Shown here in pieces: positions 33,721-44,829 of a stretch of 64,000 nt of DNA; the first letter of the stretch is position 1; every line of letters starts with the position of its first letter. The DNA is taken from assembly GCF_000321225.1 (NCBI RefSeq), contig NW_004450382.1, positions 3,219,046 to 3,283,045 on the forward strand, written 5' to 3'. The position numbers were made by a program, and so were the translations under genes. The DNA comes from Odobenus rosmarus divergens (taxonomy: Eukaryota > Chordata > Mammalia > Carnivora > Odobenidae). The notes beneath the pieces were generated by a model, which was not told the origin of the DNA, did not search any database, and worked only from the letters and a program-made list of their open reading frames with translations.

Positions 33721-34265
33721 CTGAATGTTCGGAGTCCTTCAGCCTCATGGTGATGACCCTTAATATGTACACAAGGCAACATAGCTCCTCATCCCATCTG
33801 CTGGGAGAAGTCTGATTTTTTTCCCCTTCTTCTTAGATGTGTAGTAGTTTCGGGGGTTCCTTGTGTATCCCTGGTTACTTTGTTCTCAAAATTTTTGCTC
33901 TCACTGAACTCTTGGCCCCACTGCCTTCCTTGGGTGGGTACTGACGTCTTCCATGGCTCATCCCCATTCTTTCTCCTTTACGCCCCAAACGTCCCCCACA
34001 CGAAGCCGTCGTAAGCCTTGTCCTGAAGGTGTGGTAAGACAAAGATGTCTTACAATGAAGCACAATTTGAAATTGAATATTTAATTCCATAAAGTCCCTA
34101 AACCATCCCTGCAGCAGTTTTTTTTCTCTCTAGTCCCGAGATGGCTGTTACTGGGGTCTGGACTCCTTCCTGGAACCTCGTCCCATCTCCCCTTGTCTCC
34201 CTGGTCTAGGGCTCCTTCCTCTGGTCACCTGAGCAGCCAGCCACAGACTCCACCTCCCTATCTCC
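33721..34265. other. Unclassified sequence
   Basis: No gene and no clear repeat. A pyrimidine-rich patch lies near 34120-34260. Confidence 0.3.
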
Positions 34266-34267
34266 TT

Positions 34268-34438
34268 GCTTCGTGCATCAGAACCACCTAGAAGGCTTGT
34301 CACAGCTGCTGTGGTTCACACCCAGGGTTTCTGGGTTCAGGAGGTCTGGAGTGGATCCTGAGAATTTGCAGTTGTAACAAGTTCCCAGGTAATGCACATG
34401 TTGCCTGCTGGTGGGACCACACTTTAAGAACCACTGAT
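34268..34438 (+). mobile_element. MER20 (hAT-Charlie DNA transposon) copy
   Basis: CATCAGAACCACCTAGAAGG, then GTTTCTGGGTTCAGGAGGTC, TGAGAATTTGCAGTTGTAAC and CACTTTAAGAACCACTGATC follow the MER20 consensus order over nearly its full length. Confidence 0.8.
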
Positions 34439-34849
34439 CTACTTAATTGTGCTGAGAAAGTTGGCTATCTTTCTTTCAATTTCTCTGTGTCCATATTTTG
34501 CCCAAGCTGCTCACATTCTCTCTGCCTAAAAGCCAATTTTTTCCTTTTATATAAACATAAAAACAAAACAGTAAAGGAAAAAGATGAAAATTTTGGCAAT
34601 ATAATTTTCTCTCAGTTAAAAAAAAACAGTGATGTTTGTGATATATGTGGAAGACAAGGGATTCATGTCTTTGGAATATATCTTCTAAAATATAAGGAAA
34701 AACTCTGACAACTGAGAATCAGATGTGAATAGTTAACTCACAAGAGATTCAAGTGACCAGTGAACCCACAGAAAAGTTTTACTGTCCTGATAGTTAAAGA
34801 TCACAAGTTAAAACCTCAATGAGCAAACGTGGGCTCGCTCCGGGAGTCG

Positions 34850-34985
34850 CTTGCTGTTCTTGTGTAACCCATGCAAATTACTCCACCTCTCTGAAACTTA
34901 GCAACCTCGTCTGTCCTGAGGGAACTCTGCGAGGTGGCTGGAGGTTGGATGAAGATAGTCCTGAGTTCATGCCGGCGAACAAAGT
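34850..34985 (+). repeat. MIR fragment
   Basis: AAATTACTCCACCTCTCTGAAACTTAG...GGTTGGATGAAGATAG follows the MIR core order. AT-rich unclassified DNA lies at 34440-34850. Confidence 0.5.
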
Positions 34986-35464
34986 AGGTGGCAGATAAAT
35001 GTCAAAAACACCTGAGGGACTGTTGGTGTCTCTGCCTGAGCCAGCACAGGAGGTGGGTGGGGCATAAAACACAGACACATCTCTGCTTCCTAAACCACCA
35101 TGAGAGTCCAGAGAAAGCTCCAGCCGATGAGAGGAGGAAGCCGACTGGCCCTGGGGAGGGTGCTCTGAGCTCCGGCCACTCACTTCCCCCAGGTACCTAT
35201 GGGCTCCCTACTGAGAGGCCAGCCCCCAGCTGCAGGTCTTCAGCGGATGGGCACAAGACTGGAATGAGTCTGCCCACTCCTCACAGCCTACATCCAGCCC
35301 TGTTCCCCCACCCCCTGCCTGCCATCCAGCTAGGGCCGAAAAGGCCATTGCTCATTATTAATAATAAAAGAGACCAGAATTCTTAACATGCACACAGGCC
35401 TTCACATTAGGGCCCAGCCAACTTCCCTAGTCATTGCCCCTCTGCATCCTGTAAGAGCCCAGTT

Positions 35465-35570
35465 CTCCTGCTCACTGGACCACTAGTCTGCTGCATGGCT
35501 TTGGGAAGTCACCCGGCCTCCTGCCTCTCGTGATCTCGCCTGTTAAAGGAGAGTGGCACATAATCTGTAA
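35465..35570 (+). repeat. MIR fragment
   Basis: CATGGCTTTGGGAAGTCACC...CGCCTGTTAAAGGAGAGTGG fits MIR. 34990-35460 and 35570-36020 are unclassified. Confidence 0.45.
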
Positions 35571-36019
35571 CAACTCCTCCAGGACAGATACGCAACGCTT
35601 TTCTACTTATACCTAGATTTGGAGGCAACCAGAGGCGACTTGGAGGCAATGGGGAGTGGGGCTGGTGACCTAGAGTGGGTGCCAGTGTCCCATAGTCCCA
35701 CACCTCATAGGTGCCTAGGCTGCACTGTGCTTACATGTCTCCACGGAGGACACTCAAGGCTGAGCCAGGAGTGCAGGCATGTGTGACTGAGGGGACACTG
35801 TCCTCTAGATGGGCTGCTACCAAGAACAGAATTGAAAATGGGTGTTGGACCATTGGGCTCTTGGGGAGCAGGATGTAGAATTACGCATTTTCCAGTTTTG
35901 TCAAAGACGCACTTCTGCAGGAGCTCAGAACCCAATCCATTCATACCCTCCTCACCCAGGCACATGTGGCTCCTGGTGGTTCCTCTTACTAGTTACAGAC
36001 TTGAAGCTCAATTTGAGAA

Positions 36020-36120
36020 CAACTAGTACAATCCTCTCATTTTACCAAAGCTCAGAGGGGGACCACCCCCTAAGGGTCACCCAGCCAGAGTGCCTCAAGT
36101 ATGATAAGCACCCGCATGGC
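36020..36120 (-). repeat. MIR-like fragment
   Basis: CTCTCATTTTACCAAAGCTC...AAGGGTCACCCAGCCAGAGT resembles reverse MIR. Short and worn. Confidence 0.4.
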
Positions 36121-36979
36121 TTGATCCCTAGTCTGGGCTCTGGCCCTGCCCAGTGCTACTCTCAGAGATTAGCCATGAGCCAGGAATGGGACTTAGGGAC
36201 AGAGGGAACCTGATGCTGCAAACTACATTTTCTCCCAGCTCCTGAGACAAGGAGGTCCTTAGGCAAGGGCCACGGTGATGAGAGGCTGCCCGGGTCTTAC
36301 CTCCAGCTTGTGTCTGCCGACTGAGGACAGAGGAAACAGGGAAGATGTGGGTGACAGGCCCCAAGGACTCCTTGGCCTTTGATGAATTTGTGTCTTTGTC
36401 CAGAATACAGCCTGGGGACTGGTTTCTTCTCTCACTTTCCTTGGCTGGTTTGCTGTGTGTCTCAGGGTCAGTTGCTTGGCTTCTCTGAACCTCTGGTTCT
36501 GACACTCCCACAACCAGGTTTGATGATGACCTGTTGCTGGTGAGAAGACAGAAATGGGTGGTGTGATTGCAAGGCCCTGGTAGGGGGTGAGCCTCTAGTC
36601 CCCAGGTTGTCCGCGGCTTGAGGCTGGGGGTGCCAGCCTTGCTCCCTTTTAGGATGTAACAGAAATCAGAGGAAATCCACGTGCTTTTTCACATGGACCC
36701 TTATATTGATCTCCTCTCATATTTGCTTTCCTGCAGCACAGTTAGGAGATGAAAGACTCAAGAGTTTTGAATTTTCGCTGTTACGATTTACTGCCATGAC
36801 TCAGAGCCGGTAATTGTTTCTTATCAGCAAAAATGGTGGTTGATGACAGTAATATTTAATTCTGAAAGGTAAGTTCTGAAGATATATACGATCTCTCCTC
36901 CCGTTTCCTTTCTCCAGCCCTTTCCCCATCACACACACACGCACACCCTCCCTCAATATCAACACTGACCTGCAGGGGC

Positions 36980-38260
36980 TAAGAATGACCCAGAGAAACT
37001 TGACCCAGAGAGCAACAAAAGCTGAGAAAATGATGGAAAAAGGGGCAGAGGCCCTGGAAGGGAAAAGGAGAGTCCAGTACAAGTGACAAGGAGGCCGAGA
37101 GGCACAGAGACCCAGAATACCAGGGGCACAGGCCAGAGATGGAAAAGCATCCTTGGAGCTGAAGGAGGAAGAAGGTGGGAGAAGGGTCATTCTTCCCGTT
37201 GTGTTGGAAGAGGAGAAAGGACTAAAGGAAAGAGCCGTGGAGCGTGGAGACCCAGTGGGAGAGGGTCGGAGGGACGGAACAAGGCAAGACACGGAAGGGG
37301 AAAGAGGCGGGACCCGGGGGAGAAGACAGGCCCCGATCTGTGTGCGGTACTGGGAAGGGGCGGAGCCCCAGGAGGCCTGCCCGGGGCCTCTGCACCGGCC
37401 AGAGCCAGCGGAGACCAGGCGGGGAAGGAAAGGAAGGGATGGAGGCCATAGGGCAGGGGCGGGAGAGAGGAGAAAGAAGAAGCTGGAAGAGGAGAGCAAG
37501 CAGTTGGGTGACTGGACTGGACAGAGCGGACAGAGGGTGGAGGCTGAGGGGGCGGGGAGGGGGAGGGGGGATGGGCCGAGGGCCAGGTTCTACGGGGAGA
37601 CCCAGGGAAACCCTGGTTAGGAGGGGATTGGTGTGACTCACAGAGGCAGCTGAGGCAGAGAAGAGGGGAACCAGGGGCGGTAGGGAGGGGCCTCCCCACA
37701 GGCTCCTGCAGAGGCCCAGCCGAGCAATCCCCGGAGGAGTCAAGAGGGCAGCAAGGTCGAGCCGGCCGCATACCCAGTCAGAGGAGCAGAGCCAGAGCTG
37801 CCGGCCGCCGGGGGAGGAGAGACCCAGAAACTTGGAGGCAGAGAAGCAGGGCAGTAGCTGAAACAGAGCCAGAAGAGACCGATGGACAGGGAAGGAAAGC
37901 AAGAAAGAGAAAGGAAGAGACAGGCAGCTGTGCGCCCACTCCCACGGACATGAGGAGAGAGACGCGCGGCCGGTGAGCAGGACTGCGGCCCACGCTGGGC
38001 TCCGCCTCGACCTCCCTGCAAGGCTCGCTTGTCCCCAGCATGGTCGGGCCGTTGCTGTCCTGAGCTAATAACTCTGCAGGGAAGGGGGTTGTGGGCAGGG
38101 CTCCCTCAGGCTCGGGGGGGCCACTCCCGAGTGGCATGTGGCCCCAGGGCCCTCGTCAAGACAGTCCCAGTAGCCCCTGGCCCAGGGTCCTGCTGAGGAG
38201 CCTCACTCCCCAAGGACCTCAGGCCGTGCCCTCCTGGAGGCCTAGGCCCAGCGTGGGGAG
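36980..38260 (+). promoter_or_regulatory. GC-rich, purine-biased, CpG-containing block; candidate promoter/first exon
   Basis: The plus strand is strongly G/A-rich for about 1 kb, with repeated CpG clusters (37255-37430, 37740-37810, 37930-38010). It has a G-quadruplex motif at 37548-37570 (G runs of 5, 4, 5 and 6 with one-base spacers) and a consensus splice donor CGGTGAGC at 37971-37978, just after ACGCGCGGC. Overlapping open frames on both strands (up to 232 codons) result from the scarcity of A/T-rich stops and have no recognisable motifs. It could be the CpG-island 5' end of an unrecognised transcript. This is inference only. Confidence 0.4.
37548..37570 (+). other. G-quadruplex motif
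   Basis: Four G runs (5, 4, 5, 6) separated by single bases (C, A, A), which fits a very stable parallel quadruplex pattern. Confidence 0.8.
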
Positions 38261-39195
38261 ATGAAGCTCAGCTGGGGGTGGCATTGCCGGCGCTGGGGAG
38301 GGGGTGTGCAGGGCTCAGACAGGGCGCTGAGGGCAGGTCTTTTCTCAGCTCTTCCTCCTTCCCCACGGAAAAAAAAAAATGAGGCACCCTGGGGAGGTCT
38401 AGGATGAAGGCCAAGAAATTGTCTTCTTCCCTACCAAGTGGTGTCCCCAGGGCTGTTTCACACATTAGGTACCGCAGGCAAAGTGTCTAGGGTCCTTGGG
38501 CTTTCATAATCTACAGACACGTAGGAGACCCTAAAGAAAAGAATATTGGCTGGAAAATAGGGATCTCACAAAATAAAAATTAGTAAATATTAATATTTAA
38601 ATGACTTTTAAAATAACATTTTATCAGTTAGCATGAACCCATTCAACTTTTTCATGGTTATATAGTGATACATTAATTATGCCTAATGTGGGACACGGGT
38701 ACACTTCCCTGTGTCTTATACAGGACCATACCCATGGAGGTCTTAAACTGCCCAGTGGCCCTCAGGCCTCAGCCCTTTGAGTGTATGTTCTGGCATTTCA
38801 GATCACTTACAAGCTTTCCTCTTGGTGGAGAGAAGAGCAAGAGAGAAAGGGTCAGAACTGTAGCAAAAAGGACTAAAGACAGGTAACAGGAAGAACTTAC
38901 ACCCTGCAGTTTTGAGGTAGCAGCAAAGACCTTGGAGCCCCCTCTTTTGGTGTTTCTGGCCAAAGGGTGGGCAGGAGATCAGTTCTGCCTGGAGGACAGC
39001 CAGGGAGAGGGTGTTCCAGGTGGGGCCAAGGAACTATCAGAAAAGAAACAGCCCTCCGAAGTGTGAGGAGATCTCAGGGTGGGAGCTTCCCTGTGGGACA
39101 GGCAAAGGCCTTCAGCCCCGAGGGTTGCAGAGGAAGCTGAAGTCAGCTTTACTGGCCATAGACACGGCCATGAGGCAGATCTCCCATACCAGTTG
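38261..39195. other. Unclassified sequence
   Basis: No gene. An AT-rich patch at 38560-38680 is followed by mixed text. Confidence 0.3.
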
Positions 39196-39199
39196 GTGT

Positions 39200-39805
39200 C
39201 CTACAATTCACCTGAATTCTGACATAGTCCTACAAGACTGTCCCCCACTCTCCCACTTCACATGCCAGCCGGCAGTCCAAGCTGTCATCTGTGCATTTGA
39301 CCACTCCTTGGGTTCAAGTAATTAGCTAAATGGCTTATGGAACTCAGAGAAATATTTATTTACTAGAAGACTGGTTGTTGTAAAAGGATGTAACTCAGGT
39401 GTAGCCAGATGGCAGAGACCCACAGGATGAGGTATGTGGGAGGGGGCACGGGGCGTCCCAGCACATCCAGGTGGTCACCAGCTCAGAGGCTCTCTGAATC
39501 CATCCTTTTAGGGTTTTATGGAGGCTTTATTACATAGGTATGATTGATTAAGTCACTGGCCATTGGTGACTGAACTCCATCTCCAGCCACCGTCATCTTC
39601 CCAGAGGTTGAGGGTGGGACTGAAACTTCTCTAATCCATGGTTGGCTCCACTGGCAGTCCAAAAGTCACCTCATTGACACGACAGAAGACAACAAAAGAG
39701 CCTTTATGGCTCTCATTACTAAGAAATTCCAAGGTTCTTAGGAGCTCTGTGCCAGGAGCCAGAAGACTAAATATATATCCCTTATTATAAATCACAATAT
39801 TACCC
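39200..39805 (+). mobile_element. Probable solitary ERV LTR
   Basis: GGCTTATGGAACTCAGAGAA, TTTATGGAGGCTTTATTACA, TTAAGTCACTGGCCATTGGT, TAAGAAATTCCAAGGTTCTT and CTTATTATAAATCACAATAT follow a known mammalian LTR in order. I recall the sequence type but not its exact name; an ERVL-class LTR is likely. Confidence 0.55.
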
Positions 39806-39959
39806 AGGCTCCGTAGGCAATACACACAGCTGCTAAAGTCATCTTACTGCCCTTCAACTCTGACTTGGTTCCTCCCTGGCTCAAGAACCTTCAAAGGTTC
39901 TCATCTGTGGAAAAAGTTAGGCAAGATGACCAACTATTCTTTCCTGTCTGATCTCCATA

Positions 39960-40560
39960 CATGTGCCTCCCAGGTAGGCAGCTCTCTAAGAGAGCCCCCA
40001 GGGACCCCTACCTCCTGGTAATCACACATCTGTGTAATCCCCAGCACTTGAGGGTGGATGGGACCTGGCATTTTCCTTTGAATGAACAAAACAGGGCAAA
40101 AGTGATGAGATTTTACTTCTGAGATTTGGTAATAAAAGACTGACTTCTATGTTCCTTGAATTCTCTCTCACGGACTCTTCTCAATTTCTTGCTCTGATGA
40201 AGTAAGTTGGCTTGTCGTGAGCTGCCCTATGGAGAAGTCCATGTGGCAAGGAGCAGAGGGTGGTCGCTGGCCGACAGAAAACAGGGAGCTGAGGCCATCG
40301 GAGCAACAGCCAATGAGGAACAGTCATGAGACTCCGTGATAGGTAGCTGCTGGCCCAAGATTCAGCAGAGCAAGAGTACTCCCATAGAGCTAACTAAGCC
40401 AATGAGGTGTTTGTTTGGATCATTGTTGCTATCGTTTTTAATGTTCTGGGTTTTTTGGATATATGAGAAAACCCTTTCTCTTTCCCCTCAAGCTGTCTCT
40501 AACACTCAATTTAGTAGATCTAGGTTTTTTGAACTGCAGTGAAACATTTTTAACTGATAC
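39960..40560 (+). mobile_element. MLT1-type MaLR LTR
   Basis: CACATCTGTGTAATCCCCAG, CTTGAGGGTGGATGGGACCT, GGCAAAAGTGATGAGATTTT, GCTGCCCTATGGAGAAGTCC and ATGTGGCAAGGAGCAGAGG are diagnostic MLT1 segments in the right order, ending in the worn GAACTGCAGTGAAACATT. Confidence 0.8.
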
Positions 40561-41800
40561 CTGATTTTTACTAACTCACCAGAATTCAGACACTTAAATT
40601 AGTCTCTTATTAGCCTACATTCAATAATTATGTCTTCTATTTAATCAGGATATATTTGGTCAAATTGATTGTTTAACAAGGATTATATTTAAGAGTTACT
40701 ACCTTTTAATCAGGCATGCTGAGATGATACTATTTAGTAGCAAGGGTTGAGTTGACTTTACTTATGAATTCAATCTCTTTAAAGCTCTCTCAGAAAAACT
40801 GACCTGGGATCTGGCTTACAAGGTCCCAACCTTATAGATGGTAAGAAATATCACCCACTGGCCAGGAGGAAACTTAAGTAAATGTTGGAGCCTCGATAGG
40901 AGAGGAATTCACTGAAATTTATAGATACTGTGGGTAAAATATGAAAGACAGACTTTCTTGGGATTGGTTTTCCAACTTCAGCATAATGAATAATGAAGCA
41001 TTTAAAAAGTCCAATTTGAGATTCCATATGGATACTTCCAGGCAGAAGTTAATTCTGTGGCTTTAGAAGTGGCTCAATACTGCATGTCTCTAGATTTGCA
41101 AAGCAAACTAGAGACGGTCCATATGACTAACATTCCTACAACACTGATACAGTGAGACCAGACATAATGAGACCAGTTTTTTTAAAATCAAGAATAATTT
41201 TTGAAGATTATTTAAGATCACAAGGGTGGGTGTTGTAAGAAAAAAATCATCTAACACTCGCAGGAAGGCAACAGGGATTTCTTGGTGCCCTCTTGGTACA
41301 GTGTTAGATGTCATCAAGCAGACCCTCTGAGGATTATCTGACTTTATAAGGGTGTACTATTTTAATTGACTTTCTATGGCCTTGGGTATTTTATAACTCT
41401 GTGGGTGTAACTGTTAAGTTCTAGAAAACTGGTAGCAAGACAAAAGATTTCTGTCTATAATAATGCAAATGATTCCTATTCATAGAAATGCAAATGAAAT
41501 TTGTCCAGTAGAGCATATAAAATTCTGTAAGCCAAACTCTTTTGAACCAATCTTAACATCTTATTGGTTCCTTCATGAATTAATGAGCTCAGTGAAATCT
41601 TTGACACATGTTCATTTAAGAAAAACCATAAAGGAAAAGATTCATAAGTTTATTAAAAGTTCTATTTATTAAAAGTCATTATTCTATTTATCAAAAGAAA
41701 AGAAGACTCTTCAGCAGTGAAAACAAATCAACATGATAAATGTCAAAACCTATTATTACGTGAATAAATCAGGGTACAGAAGAATACATATTATATAATT
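40561..41800. other. Unclassified AT-rich sequence
   Basis: No gene. Frames are shorter than 75 codons and without motifs. Confidence 0.3.
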
Positions 41801-41804
41801 CAGT

Positions 41805-42300
41805 TTAAAAATCATTACACAGCCATAAAAAAGGATAAGATCTTGCCATTTTTGACAACACAGAAGGACCACCTAGAGGGCATGACGCTAAGTGAAATAA
41901 GTCAGACTGAGAAAGACAAATACCATCTGATTTCACTCTTATGTGAAATCTAAAAAACAAAAGAACAAACAAATAAACAAAAAAGTAGAATCAGACCTAT
42001 AAATAAAGGAGACAAACTGGTGATTGCCGGAGGGTAGGGAGGTGGGAGGATGGGCAGAATGGGTGAAGTGGAGTGAGAGATACTGGCTTCCAGTTATGGA
42101 ATGAATAAGTCGGGAATAAAAGTCAAAGCCCAGGGAGTATAGTCAATGATACTGCAATAACGTTGTATGGGGACAGGCAGTAGCTGCCCTGTGGTGAGCA
42201 TAACATAATGTATAGAGATGTTGACTCACTATGTTGTGCACCTGAAACTACGTTGTGTGTCGACTATACTATAAATAAATAAATAAATAAATAAATAAAC
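41805..42300 (+). mobile_element. Carnivore L1 3' end with (AAAT)n tail
   Basis: ACACAGCCATAAAAAAGGAT, CTAAGTGAAATAAGTCAGAC, GGTGATTGCCGGAGGGTAGG, CACTATGTTGTGCACCTGAA, CGACTATACTATAAATAAAT: the last part of ORF2 and the complete 3' UTR, ending in the AAAT tail (42272-42300). Confidence 0.85.
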
Positions 42301-42699
42301 TCAAGTGAGAATCTGACCAACAAATAGAGTGCTTAAAACACTTAAGAAATCATGAAAACCCATAGTAGTTTAATAATTGTATTATATTTCTTTTAAAGTA
42401 TTAATAAAAACAATTAAAAATCTTTTAAACCCTAAAATTTAGATGCTGAAATGTTAACAGTAATTATCTTCAAGGCTAAGGTAATGGATAATTTTCATTT
42501 TCTTCTTTTTGTTTGCATCAGTGTTCTAAAATTTAAGAATAAACATGTACTACTTTTGCAATAAAGTAAAGCAATGAACTGAGAGAAGACATTCTCAATG
42601 CATGTAATAAAGAAGACCCAAAATATATAATAAACTGCAAATCAAAAAAAGGCAAATGATATCTCATATTCATTGACTATTTACAGTTTGTTTCACACT

Positions 42700-42895
42700 A
42701 TGACAAATGCTTTTCATGCATTATCTCATTTAATCCTTCCAACAGCCTCCTGAGGTCTATACTGTTTTCTTCCTGTTAACAGATGAGGAGACTGAGACTC
42801 AGAGAAGTTACATACCTTGCCCATCACCACTGAATTTGTAAATTATAGGGCTGGGATTAGAACACGGGTGTCTGACTTTTGAGCTTAGTTCACCA
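42700..42895 (-). repeat. MIR, nearly full core
   Basis: CATTATCTCATTTAATCCTT, ACAGATGAGGAGACTGAGAC, TGCCCATCACCACTGAATTT, GGGCTGGGATTAGAACACGG: reverse MIR, well preserved. The text 42300-42660 before it is AT-rich and L1-3'-like. Confidence 0.85.
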
Positions 42896-43276
42896 CACAA
42901 TACTACCAAGAATCTTATGAAAAAATGCTAAATTCACTAGCAACCAGGGAATTGCAAATGAAACAAAAAAAAGATGCTACCACCTTCCATCTATAACAGA
43001 GATAGCAATTTTAGAATGCTTGAGATAGAGAAATAATATCAAGTGTTCATGAGAACTAGAGGGGCATATCAGTATCATTACTTGCAAGAACAATTTAGGA
43101 GTATCTAGTAAATTTGAAATTTCTTTGATTTTGCAATCTGCCAAGTCCATTGCTACACCTAAATCCTAGGGGGAAAACTTGTATATGGAGAAATGTTCGA
43201 AGACATTTGTTGCAGAATTGTTTAAACAGTGAAAAATTGGAAATAAATGTTTGAAAATAAAGAATTAGATAAATGA

Positions 43277-43410
43277 GGGGCACCTGGATGCCTGAGTCAG
43301 GTAAGCATCTGACTCTTGATCTCAGCTCAAGTCTTGATCTCAGGGTCGTGAGTTCAAGCCCTGCACTGGGCTCCATGCCAGGTGTGAAGCCTACTTAAAA
43401 AGAAAAAAGT
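43277..43410 (+). mobile_element. SINEC, older subtype (first unit of a composite)
   Basis: GGGGCACCTGGATGCCTGAG, the old-type body CTCTTGATCTCAGCTC, and CTGCACTGGGCTCCATGCC with a short A-rich end. Confidence 0.88.
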
Positions 43411-43439
43411 GAAGGTTTGGGCAAAAAAAGCAACTTTAT

Positions 43440-43716
43440 GGGGTGCCTGGGTGGCTCCGCCAGTTAAGAGTCCGACTCTTGATTTCGGCTCAGGTCATGA
43501 TCTCAAGGTCATGAGACTGAGCCCTGGAATAAGCTCCATGCTCAGCAGGGAGTCTGCTTGAGATTATTCTCCCTTTTCCTCTGCCCTTCTCCCCATCCCT
43601 CTCTAAAAACAAAACAAAACAAAACAAAACAAAGATTCCCTCTCTCCCTCTCCTTCGGCCCCTTTCCCCCTCCCGCATATGCTCTCTCTCTCTCTCTCTC
43701 TCAAAAAAAAAAAAAA
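43440..43716 (+). mobile_element. SINEC, second unit of the composite, long CT-rich tail
   Basis: GGGGTGCCTGGGTGGCTCCG head, old-type body, (AAAAC)n, a long CT-rich part and a final (CT)n-A16. ATTAGATAAATGAG occurs before the first unit (43263-43276) and after the second (from about 43719), so both units share one target duplication. Confidence 0.9.
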
Positions 43717-44059
43717 AATTAGATAAATGAGGTGTGGTATATTCAAATGCTCTCTAAAGAGATTGTGTTAGGCCTATGTATATCAAATGGGTAGAAGTCA
43801 GAAACATGATGCCGAGTTACAATTTTTTCAGAATAATGCAGATATCGTGCCACCATTATAAATTTTCAAACTCATACAAGAACAATTCTATGGGTGCAAT
43901 TGTCTGTAAGCAAAAGTTTAAAAACACATAGAATGACTTCAGTTTAATGGTAGTGGTTGATTCCTAGGAGCTGGGAATATTCAAAGGGCACTTCAATGGC
44001 ATGTGTAATTATTTAGTCCCTTTTAAAAAAGAAAAAAGTCTCAGACTAAATATGGCAAA

Positions 44060-44829
44060 ATATTAAGTGTTTATTTATGGTATGGAAAAATGGAGTCTTT
44101 GTATTATGATTTCTCTCTGTGGGTATCTGTCTCTGTCTTTCTCTCCCTTTCTCTCTCTATAGAGATAGATAAATGCATACAGATGTATCGATATACATAT
44201 ACACATACCTTTTTCTTTTATGAAATATATATAGTATTTATTTCCCAAAATAAAAGTGAGATTTAAGTAGTAGAATCAGGGAAGAGTTAGTATCACAAGC
44301 TGAGTCCAGACCAAATCAATTATTAGATACATTGTTTTAGAGATGTGTCTAAAATAGTTCTAGCTTAGAGTTTACAGCTCCTAGTGCAAAAAGCAATACT
44401 AATTATTACTTGTCAGTGCATGTAAAGACTGTGCTCCTGCTTGGTCTACTCTTTACAGCATTTTCACCCCCAAATCCCTTACACTGTAGAAAAGTATGTG
44501 TACATGTTACACATTTGGCTGTGATCAGATCGAACTGACATAAACTTCTAGAAGTAAGGAGAGAACCCAGGAAAGGAAATAAAGCAATGACCTTGAACCA
44601 TGACATAGTCACTGTAGAAGAAAGCCATTGCTCTTAACACTCACCTGAGTCACTGGGATGGTGGCAGCCAATGGAGAGGCCTTCAGTTTAGGGGTAGCCA
44701 TACAGCCACCCCTAACCTGGTTGCTCACAACCCCAGAAAGGCTCAGGTTGGTTAAAACCTACTTGTATGATACCAGATGAGCCCCATCAAGTCTGCCCAT
44801 GACTCTGGACAACTCTGAAACATCCTGGG
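44060..44829. other. Unclassified 3' flank of OR-C
   Basis: (CT)n- and (AT)-rich text at 44110-44260, then unique sequence. No gene. Confidence 0.35.

Larger units (their letters stand above)
42900..44055 (+). mobile_element. Old L1 3' part hosting a composite SINEC
   Basis: GAATTGCAAATGAAACAAAA...AGAACTAGAGGGGCATATCA...TTGTTGCAGAATTGTTTAAA is sense L1M. It is broken by the SINEs at 43277-43716 and then continues with TCTCTAAAGAGATTGTGTTA. Confidence 0.65.

Noticed and set aside
36801..37902. Long minus-strand open frames (232, 194 and 226 codons) as protein genes
   Set aside because: They overlap each other and plus-strand frames of similar length, are low-complexity (Ser/Pro/Leu-rich) and follow from the C/T-rich composition. 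No motif is recognised.
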